Assembly (NCBI GenBank): GCA_044346745.1
Contig: JBIIYQ010000002.1
Coordinates: 6,822-70,821 of the forward strand
Length of the DNA stretch: 64,000 nt
Reading direction: 5' to 3'
From: UKL13-2 sp044346745
GTDB lineage: Bacteria > Pseudomonadota > Gammaproteobacteria > Burkholderiales > Usitatibacteraceae
Numbering within the stretch: position 1 is the stretch's first letter; every line of letters begins with the position of its first letter. Below, piece after piece: positions 26,525 through 34,639 of this stretch. Below the pieces are notes generated by a model that searched no databases, was not told the DNA's origin, and saw only the letters and a list, made by a program, of their open reading frames with translations. The position numbers were made by a program, and so were the translations under genes.

Positions 26525-27274
26525 TCAATGTCGTGATCGCTGCAATTCTTCGCTGATGTCCTTTGCTGTCGCAGCGACTTTTCTCGCTAGTTTTGGCATC
26601 TCGTTTCGCGGTAGCCGGGCCGAGGGCGCTCGCAATGCGACGCAACACACAACGTCACCGGTCGGGCCAAAAACCGGGGCTGCAATGGCTCGCACTCCTA
26701 CCGCGATTTCCTCGTCGTCTATCGACCAACCTCGGCGCTTAATCTCGACCAAAAGTTTGGCAATTTCGGTTCGGTTGGTAACAGTGTTTTCCGTAACCGA
26801 TAGCATTCGTGTTGCGTTAAGTTCTTCGACCAACGCCGGGGGTCCGAATGCTAAGAAAACCCGACCGCTAGCTGAGCAATACATCGGAACTGAATCACCG
26901 ACCTCTGCAGAAACCCGGACGGCTTGGCGACTCTCACATGGAAGTGCCACCACCACGACGTCTCCACGCCGCACCGAAAGCAGGATGGTTTCTCCTGTCT
27001 CGTCGCGTAAGCGTTCAAGATGGGGGCGCGCGAGTGAGGGCAAGTCCATGGACCCTAGATTGCCGTGGACGAGCGCGATCAACCCTGGGCCCAGACGGTA
27101 TCGACGAGTCTCGCCGTCCTGCACGAGCAGACCCCCTTCGGCAAGGGCGCGCAGGAGGCGATGGACAATCACCTTGTCCATTTCGACCGCTCGTCCGAGT
27201 TCACTAGCGCCCCACTCTTCGTGTTCGGCCGAAAACATCTTGAGAAGACGGATTGCTTTAGCGACTGTTTTCAT
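26525..27274 (-). CDS. IclR-family transcriptional regulator
   Basis: A 249-residue regulator. The N-terminal winged helix-turn-helix (residues 1-65, with WGASELGRAVEMDKVIVHRLL) is followed by an IclR effector domain (about 75-245), including the GDSVPMYCSASGRVFLAF signature. IclR proteins often control aromatic catabolism and bind small aromatic acids. This is the only transcription factor in the island, so it is the natural candidate controller of both operons. It is divergent from the glyoxalase-fold gene, with a short palindrome (27343-27354) between them, and convergent with the sulfatase gene 7 bases away. Confidence 0.9.
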   Translation of the reverse strand: MKTVAKAIRLLKMFSAEHEEWGASELGRAVEMDKVIVHRLLRALAEGGLLVQDGETRRYRLGPGLIALVHGNLGSMDLPSLARPHLERLRDETGETILLSVRRGDVVVVALPCESRQAVRVSAEVGDSVPMYCSASGRVFLAFGPPALVEELNATRMLSVTENTVTNRTEIAKLLVEIKRRGWSIDDEEIAVGVRAIAAPVFGPTGDVVCCVALRAPSARLPRNEMPKLARKVAATAKDISEELQRSRH

Positions 27275-27342
27275 GGACTCTGCGAGGCAATCGATAGGTA
27301 CGACGTGCTGGTGGTGACGCTAAGTGGATGAGCAGTTGTCGC

Positions 27343-27354
27343 ATTGTAAACAAT
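27343..27354. promoter_or_regulatory. possible IclR operator
   Basis: ATTGT-AA-ACAAT, a perfect palindrome in the 164-base gap between the divergent iclR-type gene and the glyoxalase-fold gene. It shares the TTGTAA core with sites at 15568 and 34597. Confidence 0.4.
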
Positions 27355-27438
27355 AGAGCGAAGTGAGCAACGCCGCGTTGATGCATTCTCACGTCAGATC
27401 CACAAACCTGCCCGCGCTGCTCAATCAAGGAGACCTCA

Positions 27439-27885
27439 ATGGCCAGCGAATCCCTTTCTGTTACGCCGAACCATGTCAGCTATACCGTGGCGAGTGTCCA
27501 ACGAGCCATCAACGCCTTTACGCAGCTGCTCGGTGCAGAGCTGCTGAGTTGCAACGCCGCGGCAAATCTTCACGGCATCCGAGGGATGACTTCGCTCGAT
27601 GTTGAATCGCTAGAAATCGCGTTCCTGCAATTGGGGTCACAACGGATCGAGTTGCTACAGTTCAACCCGACACTAGCGGTGGCGCCGGTAACGCCAAACA
27701 CGCCAAGCTTTGCTCATTTGGCGATCTCTGTGACGGATTTCGATGCCTTCCTTGCTAAAGCCCGTCAGTTTGAGTTCGTTCCGATCGGTGATGCGATGCG
27801 CATGCTCGGCGGCCTTGACGTTGGCAAGCGAGCGATCTATTTGCGTAGCCCAGACGCGCTTGTTCTCGAAGTAATCGGCATTTAG
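27439..27885 (+). CDS. VOC (glyoxalase/dioxygenase-fold) protein
   Basis: A 148-residue vicinal-oxygen-chelate protein with paired beta-alpha-beta-beta-beta units starting NHVSYTVASVQRAINAFTQLLG and FAHLAISVTDFDAFLAKARQF. Metal-ligand candidates are His12 of the first unit, His of the second and the C-terminal Glu in LVLEVIG. Members include glyoxalases, epimerases and extradiol dioxygenases. In this setting it could be an accessory isomerase or thiol-adduct enzyme. AAGGAGACC precedes ATG 27439. It is followed almost directly by the SulP transporter. The exact activity is not assignable. Confidence 0.75.
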   Translation: MASESLSVTPNHVSYTVASVQRAINAFTQLLGAELLSCNAAANLHGIRGMTSLDVESLEIAFLQLGSQRIELLQFNPTLAVAPVTPNTPSFAHLAISVTDFDAFLAKARQFEFVPIGDAMRMLGGLDVGKRAIYLRSPDALVLEVIGI

Positions 27886-27903
27886 TTGAGTCGTTGCTGG
27901 GCC

Positions 27904-29556
27904 ATGAGACTATTTCCTTTTCTTCACTGGCCACGTCCCTCCGCCCAAGCGATTCGATCAGACATGATCGCCGCCATAACGGTGGCAAGTGTTGTAGTTC
28001 CACAGTCGGTTGCCTACGCATCGCTCGCCGGAATGCCGCTCGTGACCGGCCTTTATGCTTGCCTGCTGCCCACACTGGTAGGCGCTCTGTGGGGTTCAGC
28101 GCCTCGACTAGCGACTGGCCCAGTCGCGCTGACGAGTATCCTAACGATGAGCAGTCTATCCGCTCTTGCCGTGCCAGGATCCGAGAGTTGGCTGCAGTAC
28201 GCGCTTTGGCTCGCGGTATTGTCGGGTCTGATCCAAGTTGCGCTGGGATGGTGCCGTGGAACTTGGCTGTTCAATTTGGTTTCGCTTCCCGTGCTCCACG
28301 GCTTTACGCAGGCCGCGACCCTGCTAATCATAGTTTCTCAGTTGCCGCACTTGCTCGGTTTGGCGGCAAAGGCACCTAGTGATGCTCTCTATCAGATAAG
28401 CTTAACCAGCACGCATCCGTCTTCCGCAGTGTTTGGTATTGCTGCGCTCGCCGTTCTACTCATCTGCAGGCACAGGCTTCCAAGATTCCCAGCGATTGCG
28501 CTAGCGGCTGCGCTGGGCGGCCTTGTGTCTTGGTACGTGGACTTTGAGTCGCTCGGTGGTGCAATTGTGGGCTCACTACCAGGAGGGCTCCCTACACTCG
28601 CACCCCCAGTCGCAATCAGTAGACAAGAATTGCTAGCGTTGATGCCGGCAGCGGTGGCGATCGCATGCATTAGTTTCGTCGAGACCATGTCGAGCGCTAG
28701 GAGCGAGGCGGTCAACATGGACAAACCGTGGGACGCGGCACAGGAAGCGATCGGACAGGGTCTCGCAAAAATCGCATCTGGATTTTCGGGGGCGTTCCCC
28801 GTGAGTACATCCTTTTCTCGGTCAGCCCTCAATCGCTACGCGGGTGCGCGCTCGGCCTGGTCCACGCTATTTGCGGTTGCGCTGGTTGCCATATTTGTCG
28901 AGTTCTCGATCGGCGCAGTGCGGACCATTCCGATGGCGGTACTCGCAGCGATCATCGTCACGCCATTGCTATCGATGTTGACGCTAGTGGCGTGGCGTCG
29001 GTTCTGGATAGTGTCCAAAGTTGACTGCGTTATCGGGATCGTGACGCTACTGGTTACCTTCGCGCTTGCTCCAGCCATCCACTGGGGCGTTGCGTTCGGT
29101 GTCGTCCTGACGTTGCTTAAATTCATGTGGGGCAATTTGCACCCCCGCATTATCGAGATCGGCCGACACGCAGATGGTAGCTTGCGCGATAGAGAGCGAT
29201 TCAATCTGCCGGTGCTTGTTGAGAATTGTCTATCGATTCGCGTCGATGCCGCTTTGGACTTTGTGAGTTCGGCACGCGTCGAAGCATTCATCATCGATCG
29301 GTGGCAACGCGCACCATCGACAAAGTGTATTTGTCTTTTCGCATCTGGGTTGAATTCTATCGACGCGACTGGGTACGAGACGCTCGATGCGATTTGTCAA
29401 CGCGCCAACAGTGCCGGAATCGAAATCGTACTGTGCGCACTCAAGGCGCAACCCGAAGATCTGCTGCGCTCGGCTGGACTACTCGGTCGGCCGCACGTCC
29501 ACAGCGCGCGTACTGAAAGCGAGGCGCTGTCCCTCGTGCATCATCTTTTGCAATAA
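27904..29556 (+). CDS. SulP-family anion transporter with STAS domain
   Basis: A 550-residue protein with a SulP membrane core of 10-12 helices (VVPQSVAYASLAGMPLVTGLYACLLP near the start is the family signature region) and a C-terminal STAS domain (about residues 435-545, with LNSIDATGYETL). SulP proteins carry sulfate, bicarbonate or other anions. Next to a sulfatase and an arylsulfotransferase, sulfate handling (uptake or disposal) is the likely job. ATG 27904 is taken as start; an in-frame TTG directly after the previous stop (27886) would add six residues. It converges with the MFS gene with 3 bases between stops. Confidence 0.88.
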   Translation: MRLFPFLHWPRPSAQAIRSDMIAAITVASVVVPQSVAYASLAGMPLVTGLYACLLPTLVGALWGSAPRLATGPVALTSILTMSSLSALAVPGSESWLQYALWLAVLSGLIQVALGWCRGTWLFNLVSLPVLHGFTQAATLLIIVSQLPHLLGLAAKAPSDALYQISLTSTHPSSAVFGIAALAVLLICRHRLPRFPAIALAAALGGLVSWYVDFESLGGAIVGSLPGGLPTLAPPVAISRQELLALMPAAVAIACISFVETMSSARSEAVNMDKPWDAAQEAIGQGLAKIASGFSGAFPVSTSFSRSALNRYAGARSAWSTLFAVALVAIFVEFSIGAVRTIPMAVLAAIIVTPLLSMLTLVAWRRFWIVSKVDCVIGIVTLLVTFALAPAIHWGVAFGVVLTLLKFMWGNLHPRIIEIGRHADGSLRDRERFNLPVLVENCLSIRVDAALDFVSSARVEAFIIDRWQRAPSTKCICLFASGLNSIDATGYETLDAICQRANSAGIEIVLCALKAQPEDLLRSAGLLGRPHVHSARTESEALSLVHHLLQ

Positions 29557-29559
29557 AGA

Positions 29560-30900
29560 TCAATGTGGCTCAGCCGACTCAGCTCGCCGGCCAACCCTGG
29601 ACAGCAAGAGCACAGCGGCACTCGCAACTATCGCCAGCGCGATCGCTGCCGTGAAGATCTGTGCATTCGTCCAACCGGCTGAGATGAGCGAGCCTGCAAT
29701 CAAAGGACTTGATATCGAACCCACTCGACCTACGCCGAGTCCCATGCCGATACCGGTAGTGCGTATCTGCGTAGGGTAGTAGGTTGCAGCGAGCGCCCCC
29801 ATGCAAAACGAAGCACCGACAATCGAAAATCCGGTTGCGAAGGTTACGATCGCAGTGGCAGTTGAGATACTACTAACTTGGGAAAGCATAAACAGGCAGA
29901 CCGCGGCCATAAGGTACGCCACACAAAGTAGCTTCTCCAATGAGATCTTCGCTGCGAGCCACGCCACCAACACACCGCCAATCAGAGCGCCGAAATCCCA
30001 GAGGGAGAAGGTTCGCAGCACGGTATCGAGCGGATTGCCTGCACGCGAGAGCAGTGTGACGTACCAACTCTGAATGAAGAACACCATCGCCTGGGTACAG
30101 ATAAACAGAACCCAAATGAGAAGTGTGGAACTCGCACGGCCATGCGAAAACAATGCGCTCAAGCCCGTACGCCCGGCGTCCGCGCCGGATTGCGTCGCCA
30201 AGGTCAACTGGCAACCTTCAGGAAAGTTAGGCAGAAGGCGACGAATGGTGACGCTCGCCTCAGCATTCCGACCCCGTGCCACCAGAAAGGTGGGAGACTC
30301 GGGAACCGCGAACCAGACGATGGCCGCGATCAAGAGCGGAGTGATGCCGCCGAGGTAGAACGCGGATGTCCATCCAAAGTGTGGGATAAGGTAAGCCCCC
30401 AATAGACTACCCAGTGCCCCTCCAAGTGCGGCACCGCTATACACCAACACAATCAGAAATGCCCTTCGCTTTGCTGGCATTAACTCACTGATCAGGGAGA
30501 TCACGTTTGGAATCGCCCCACCCATACCGACGCCAACCAAAAAACGCCACAGAATCAAATGCGGCATATCGTTCGCGGTGACTGTGCCGAGGCAAGCGAT
30601 AGAACCGAACACGTTCATCAGCAGCAGCGTGCTCTTGCGTCCCCATCGGTCGCCCATGAAGCCCGCTAATACAGAGCCAACACCAACCCCGATTAGCGAT
30701 GCAGAGAGCGCCCACTTGAATGCGGAAGGCTCTTGTTTCCACGCCTCCGCCATCGCTGGCAGTACGAGGCCCATCACAGAGAGATCATAGCCATCCAGCA
30801 TCATCATCAACGCGCCGATGAAAATGATCTGCCAATGGCGCGTGGTCATCGGTGCGTCGCTCATTAGTTTTGCGACATCTTGCGCGTTTGGATTGAGCAT
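29560..30900 (-). CDS. MFS aromatic-acid:H+ symporter (AAHS family)
   Basis: A 446-residue twelve-helix major-facilitator protein. The first helix carries the AAHS hallmark DGYDLSVMG, and the loop 2-3 motif is GFMGDRWGRK. Relatives are PcaK, BenK and MhbT, which take up 4-hydroxybenzoate, benzoate and 3-hydroxybenzoate with protons. This strengthens the view that the island feeds a hydroxybenzoate into the gentisate route. It is the last gene of the five-gene minus-strand operon that begins at 34565, 32 bases after the aminotransferase gene. Confidence 0.88.
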   Translation of the reverse strand: MLNPNAQDVAKLMSDAPMTTRHWQIIFIGALMMMLDGYDLSVMGLVLPAMAEAWKQEPSAFKWALSASLIGVGVGSVLAGFMGDRWGRKSTLLLMNVFGSIACLGTVTANDMPHLILWRFLVGVGMGGAIPNVISLISELMPAKRRAFLIVLVYSGAALGGALGSLLGAYLIPHFGWTSAFYLGGITPLLIAAIVWFAVPESPTFLVARGRNAEASVTIRRLLPNFPEGCQLTLATQSGADAGRTGLSALFSHGRASSTLLIWVLFICTQAMVFFIQSWYVTLLSRAGNPLDTVLRTFSLWDFGALIGGVLVAWLAAKISLEKLLCVAYLMAAVCLFMLSQVSSISTATAIVTFATGFSIVGASFCMGALAATYYPTQIRTTGIGMGLGVGRVGSISSPLIAGSLISAGWTNAQIFTAAIALAIVASAAVLLLSRVGRRAESAEPH

Positions 30901-30932
30901 GGTCTGACCCCTAACGGCTGTCGTCGATCAGT

Positions 30933-32282
30933 TTAGAGGGATGAAAGCGCGTCGTCGATGCGGTCCAGCCCGACTTGCAGGTCTTGTTCAGTCATACCCG
31001 CAGATACGAAATAGCGATCGCCCCGCCCAGCATAGACCCCGCGCTCAAGTAGAGCGCTCCGCAAGCGACGCGCCTTCTCCGCGTCTGCTGTGGCACGTAG
31101 CTCCGCATGGGAATAGGCAACTGGCATATCTGTGAAATGGACGCAAAAAACACCACGTACACCTTGAACGAGAACTGGATGTCCACGCCGCTCAGCGGAT
31201 GATCGGAATTCACGCATGAACTGCTCTTGCTTGCTGTCGATTCGCCGATAGGCCGCACCATCGTCTTCTTCAAGCATCTGCATCGTGACCACACCACCGG
31301 CCATGCTCATGGGGGCCGCATTGAACGTTCCGGCACCGACGACTCGATTCGATTTGATCAGCTCGAAGATATGTTCGCGACCGGCTAGCGCTGCCAGTGG
31401 CATTCCACCCGCAATGGCCTTACCAAAAGTAGCGATGTCAGGGGTAACGCCGTAGTGCCCTTGAGCGCCAGAGAGCCCCATCCTGAAGCCTGTGATGACC
31501 TCGTCGATGCAGAGCAACACACCGTGCTTTGTGCAGAGTTCCCGGACTGCTTCAAGATATCCAGGTCTAGGGAGAATGCAGCCTCCATTAGTCATGACGC
31601 CTTCCATCAACACGAGCGCGATGTCGCGTCCATGCGCCTTTAGTAGCCGATCGAGTGCATCAACATCATTCCAAGGGATCTTGACTGATTCCTGCAAGGT
31701 CAGATGTGACTTCCCCTCCGTATACATCGGGTCGCGCTCGTTCTCGACGGCAAAGGGAAGTCCTGTGGCGGACGAGTCGCTGATCCCCCCAAGTACGTTG
31801 TCGATCCAACCGTGGTAATGCCCATCGAAACGCACAAAATACTTGCGTCCCGTATAGGCCCGCGCCACACGAATCGCCATCTGAACTGCCTCTGATCCCG
31901 TGGTGACGAATCGAACCCGGTCAGCGCAAGGAACGTGCTGCACCACCTTTTCTGCAAGTTGGACTTCTTGTTCAGTTTGGTGCATGCCGGACGCGACAAC
32001 GCACACGCGCTCCAGCTGCTCCTTGATTGCCCGTTCGTAGCGCTCGTTGCCATGTCCCCAGATTCCGGGCCCCATGCCAATGGCAAAGTCGACCAACTCG
32101 CGCCCGTCGACATCCCACATCCGCTGACCCTTCGCCCGTTCAATGAACACAGGGGGCTCGGTGGCTGCTCGCAAATTGCTCTGCCGGCCCGGCATGACAC
32201 GTCTTGCACGCTCCGCTAAGTTCGCGGTGCGATCGTGTGCAGGCGCCCCTCTTCCATTCCCCGCGCTATCCCGAAGCGTCAC
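30933..32282 (-). CDS. class III PLP aminotransferase (glutamate-1-semialdehyde mutase-like)
   Basis: A 449-residue fold-type I PLP enzyme. It has VTTGSEAVQMAIRVARAYTG, FDGHYHGW, the cofactor Asp in CIDEVITGFRMG and the Schiff-base Lys in TFGKAIAGGMPL. Overall similarity is to the HemL-like subgroup of class III, but true HemL is encoded elsewhere in the window (59251), so this copy has another substrate, probably an amino or oxo intermediate of the island pathway. The 5' end is uncertain: the first about 25 residues are weakly structured. It lies within the E1/lipoyl/MFS operon, 39 bases after the lipoyl gene. Confidence 0.83.
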   Translation of the reverse strand: MTLRDSAGNGRGAPAHDRTANLAERARRVMPGRQSNLRAATEPPVFIERAKGQRMWDVDGRELVDFAIGMGPGIWGHGNERYERAIKEQLERVCVVASGMHQTEQEVQLAEKVVQHVPCADRVRFVTTGSEAVQMAIRVARAYTGRKYFVRFDGHYHGWIDNVLGGISDSSATGLPFAVENERDPMYTEGKSHLTLQESVKIPWNDVDALDRLLKAHGRDIALVLMEGVMTNGGCILPRPGYLEAVRELCTKHGVLLCIDEVITGFRMGLSGAQGHYGVTPDIATFGKAIAGGMPLAALAGREHIFELIKSNRVVGAGTFNAAPMSMAGGVVTMQMLEEDDGAAYRRIDSKQEQFMREFRSSAERRGHPVLVQGVRGVFCVHFTDMPVAYSHAELRATADAEKARRLRSALLERGVYAGRGDRYFVSAGMTEQDLQVGLDRIDDALSSL

Positions 32283-32321
32283 GATCTTTCCCTTTGCCTA
32301 GTCATCCTGATTTGTCCCCAC

Positions 32322-32561
32322 CTAATGCTGGTCTATGCTACAAACGACACTCCCCACGGTCGTTTCTGTGCCCGCCGGTACCGCAATCGAGACTAGGGTT
32401 CCATTGCACGGTGCTTCAACCTCCATCGTGACTTTTTCGGTCTCAATTTCATACAGCGTCTCCCCCTTTACGAACGATTCGCCAGGCTGCTTTCTCCACA
32501 CTGAGACGGTAGCCTCGTCCATGTTCATGCCAACTCTACTCAGCTTCAGATTCAACTTCAT
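32322..32561 (-). CDS. free-standing lipoyl/biotinyl carrier domain
   Basis: A 79-residue protein consisting only of a lipoyl domain. The modifiable Lys43 lies in IETEKVTMEVEAP, with the GExFxKGE turn before it and a closing VGSVV strand. In 2-oxo-acid dehydrogenases this domain is normally the N-terminus of a large E2 acyltransferase. Here there is no catalytic E2 part, and the frame ends cleanly. AAAGGA lies 6 bases before ATG 32561. It follows E1-beta by 22 bases in the same operon, so it should accept the acyl group formed by that E1, with an acyltransferase and E3 supplied elsewhere, if at all. Confidence 0.85.
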   Translation of the reverse strand: MKLNLKLSRVGMNMDEATVSVWRKQPGESFVKGETLYEIETEKVTMEVEAPCNGTLVSIAVPAGTETTVGSVVCSIDQH

Positions 32562-32583
32562 TCAACATCCTTTCCCGGAAACT

Positions 32584-33561
32584 TCACGCACCCTGCAAGA
32601 GCTCGCGAACGCATTTCACAACCTTGTCCGCATCTGGCAACACTGCGCGTTCAAGCACTGGCGCGTACGGCATCGCCACATCAGGCACGGTGACTCGCTT
32701 GATTGGGCTCCTCAAATGCTTGAACGCCTTGTCGGCAACGATGGCGGAAATGTGGCTCGCAGCGCTACATCGATCACGAGACTCATCGACAACAATGAGA
32801 CGTCCAGTTTTCGCAACGGAAGAAAGAATCGTTCCTTCGTCGAGTGGTACGAGCGTTCGTGGATCAATTACTTCAGCCGAAATGCCGTAATCGTCGAAAA
32901 GAGTGGTGGCCGCGCTGAGCACGGGCTTCACCATCGTTCCAATCGCAACAATGGTCACGTCTTTGCCTTCGCGCTTGACGGCGGCTTGGCCTAGCGGGAT
33001 CACATAGTCGTCATCCGGAACTTCACCCATCTCGCCGCCACGTCCACCGGGCTCAAGAAACACGCTTGGATTGCTTCCACGGATGCAGGACTTGAGGAGA
33101 CCCTTTGCGTCAGCCGCGTTCGAGGGCACACACACATTGATGCCCCCTAGGTTCATGAATAGCGGGTAAGGCGTATCAGAATGATGTGCGGCGATGGATC
33201 GCCCGCCGCCGTACGTGGCGATGAAAGTTGCGGGAATGGTGACTTGACCGCCGGTCATGAACCGCAGTTTGGCGGCCTGATTCGCGATCGAATCGAAACC
33301 GGTGTACATGAAGTTTGCAAACATCATGTGGGTGACTGGTCGATAGCCCGCGATGGCGGCACCTACAGTCATGCCCGTCAGCAGGGTCTCGGAGATCGGC
33401 ATGTTACGCACGCGCGTGCGTCCGAATTCCTCAACAAGCCCACGCGTGTCCCCGGAGATGCTGATCTCGACGTCTTCCCCTAAGACGATCACTTTAGGGT
33501 CGCGGCGCATTTCTTCGACAAGCCCTTCTCGGATCGCCTGTATCAAGCGTTTTTTCGCCAT
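32584..33561 (-). CDS. 2-oxo-acid/acetoin dehydrogenase-type E1 beta subunit
   Basis: A 325-residue transketolase-like beta subunit of a heterotetrameric E1 (pyruvate/acetoin/branched-chain type). It begins LIQAIREGLVEEM, has VIVLGEDVEI, RVRNMPISETLLTGMTVGAAIAGYRPV and the C-terminal VDESRDRCSAASHISA region. Together with E1-alpha it binds thiamine diphosphate and passes an acyl unit to a lipoyl group. It ends 22 bases before the lipoyl gene and begins 11 bases after E1-alpha. It resembles acetoin-dehydrogenase beta rather than housekeeping AceE, which is a single chain. The substrate is unknown. Confidence 0.88.
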   Translation of the reverse strand: MAKKRLIQAIREGLVEEMRRDPKVIVLGEDVEISISGDTRGLVEEFGRTRVRNMPISETLLTGMTVGAAIAGYRPVTHMMFANFMYTGFDSIANQAAKLRFMTGGQVTIPATFIATYGGGRSIAAHHSDTPYPLFMNLGGINVCVPSNAADAKGLLKSCIRGSNPSVFLEPGGRGGEMGEVPDDDYVIPLGQAAVKREGKDVTIVAIGTMVKPVLSAATTLFDDYGISAEVIDPRTLVPLDEGTILSSVAKTGRLIVVDESRDRCSAASHISAIVADKAFKHLRSPIKRVTVPDVAMPYAPVLERAVLPDADKVVKCVRELLQGA

Positions 33562-33572
33562 CGCTAGGAGCC

Positions 33573-34565
33573 TCAGGGCATCTGGTTATGAAACATGTAC
33601 TCGCCGATTTGCGAGAGCGGAGGATCAGGTGCCGCCTCGGCTGCGTGCACTGCGGCGGAGACGATGGCATCTACGCGTTGCTGCATGTCGACCCACTGCT
33701 TTTCGTCGAGCTCTCCGGAAGCAAATAGAGCACTCCGATACCGGTCAAGCGGATCTTGCTTCCGGCGAAGGTCAACTTCCTCGTCCGAGCGATACTTCGC
33801 GCCCGCTAAGAAACCGGATTCCGCTTCGACGTGACCGCATAGACGATAAGTCATCGCCTCGATGAGCGTCGGCCCAAAGCCGGATCGTGCGCGCTCGATC
33901 GCGGCTTGTGCGACGGTCCACACTGCAGCGACGTCGTTGCCGTCCACTTCGACTGAGGAAACGCCATAGGGAGTGGCGCGTTCTGAGATTCGTCCAGCTG
34001 TTACCGTGTGTGCAGGCGAGAACTCTGACCATTCGTTGTTCTCGCACACCATCACCATTGGTAGCTTCCAAAGCGCCGTCAAGTTCAACGCTTCACTCAG
34101 GACGCCTTGTGCGGCCGCACCATCGCCAAAGAAAGCGATCCCAACCGCGCCTGACTGATCCATAGATGCCGCTAGCGCAGCACCGGCGATGAGGCTGATA
34201 CCACCACCGACAATCCCGTTCGCACCCATGATGCCCTTGGAGAAGTCGGCGACGTGCATGGTTCCGCCCATTCCTTTGCAGGTCCCTGTTTGCTTCGCGT
34301 AGATCTCTGCAATGAGCCCTTCCGCCGAGCCTCCCTTCGCCAGAAAGTGCCCGTGGCCACGGTGCGTGCTCGCGATCCAGTCACGTTCATTGAGATGGTC
34401 GCAAACGCCAACCCCAACCGCCTCCTGTCCCACGTAAAGGTGAACCCCCGCGATCAAACGGCCTGCGCGAAAGTCTTCGCCGAGCCTCTCTTCGACGCGT
34501 CGAATTAGTAGCATCCGCTCGACAAGGTCGAGTCTGCGTTGTGGGGGAATTGCCGCTAGATTCAC
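33573..34565 (-). CDS. 2-oxo-acid/acetoin dehydrogenase-type E1 alpha subunit
   Basis: A 330-residue alpha subunit with the thiamine-diphosphate motif GDGAAAQGVLSEALNLTALW (about residue 147 on), the preceding HRGHGHFLAKG and GTCKGMGGTMHVAD. The last two are typical of AcoA-like enzymes. Of two GTG starts, 34565 is preferred: GGAAGG lies 5 bases upstream, whereas for GTG 34571 it abuts the codon. It is the first gene of the five-gene minus-strand operon (E1-alpha, E1-beta, lipoyl carrier, aminotransferase, symporter), and a 29-base palindrome sits just upstream. Substrates in the family include acetoin, pyruvate and branched oxo-acids. Confidence 0.88.
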   Translation of the reverse strand: MNLAAIPPQRRLDLVERMLLIRRVEERLGEDFRAGRLIAGVHLYVGQEAVGVGVCDHLNERDWIASTHRGHGHFLAKGGSAEGLIAEIYAKQTGTCKGMGGTMHVADFSKGIMGANGIVGGGISLIAGAALAASMDQSGAVGIAFFGDGAAAQGVLSEALNLTALWKLPMVMVCENNEWSEFSPAHTVTAGRISERATPYGVSSVEVDGNDVAAVWTVAQAAIERARSGFGPTLIEAMTYRLCGHVEAESGFLAGAKYRSDEEVDLRRKQDPLDRYRSALFASGELDEKQWVDMQQRVDAIVSAAVHAAEAAPDPPLSQIGEYMFHNQMP

Positions 34566-34596
34566 TTGCACCTTCCATCATCACAGTTATGGACAT

Positions 34597-34625
34597 TATT
34601 GCGTTGTAATAATTGCAACGCAATA
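34597..34625. promoter_or_regulatory. perfect 10-bp inverted repeat upstream of the E1 operon
   Basis: TATTGCGTTG and CAACGCAATA surround a 9-base spacer (TAATAATTG). It lies 32-60 bases upstream of the E1-alpha start, a good operator position. The inner GTTGTAAT-type core resembles the palindromes at 15568 and 27343. It is likely the binding site of the island's regulator. Confidence 0.6.
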
Positions 34626-34639
34626 CCGATAACTGAAAC

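Noticed and set aside
30933..32282. Second hemL (true glutamate-1-semialdehyde mutase)
   Set aside because: It is HemL-like in fold, but the window contains a canonical hemL in a heme/thiamine context, and this copy sits among catabolic genes, so another substrate is more likely.
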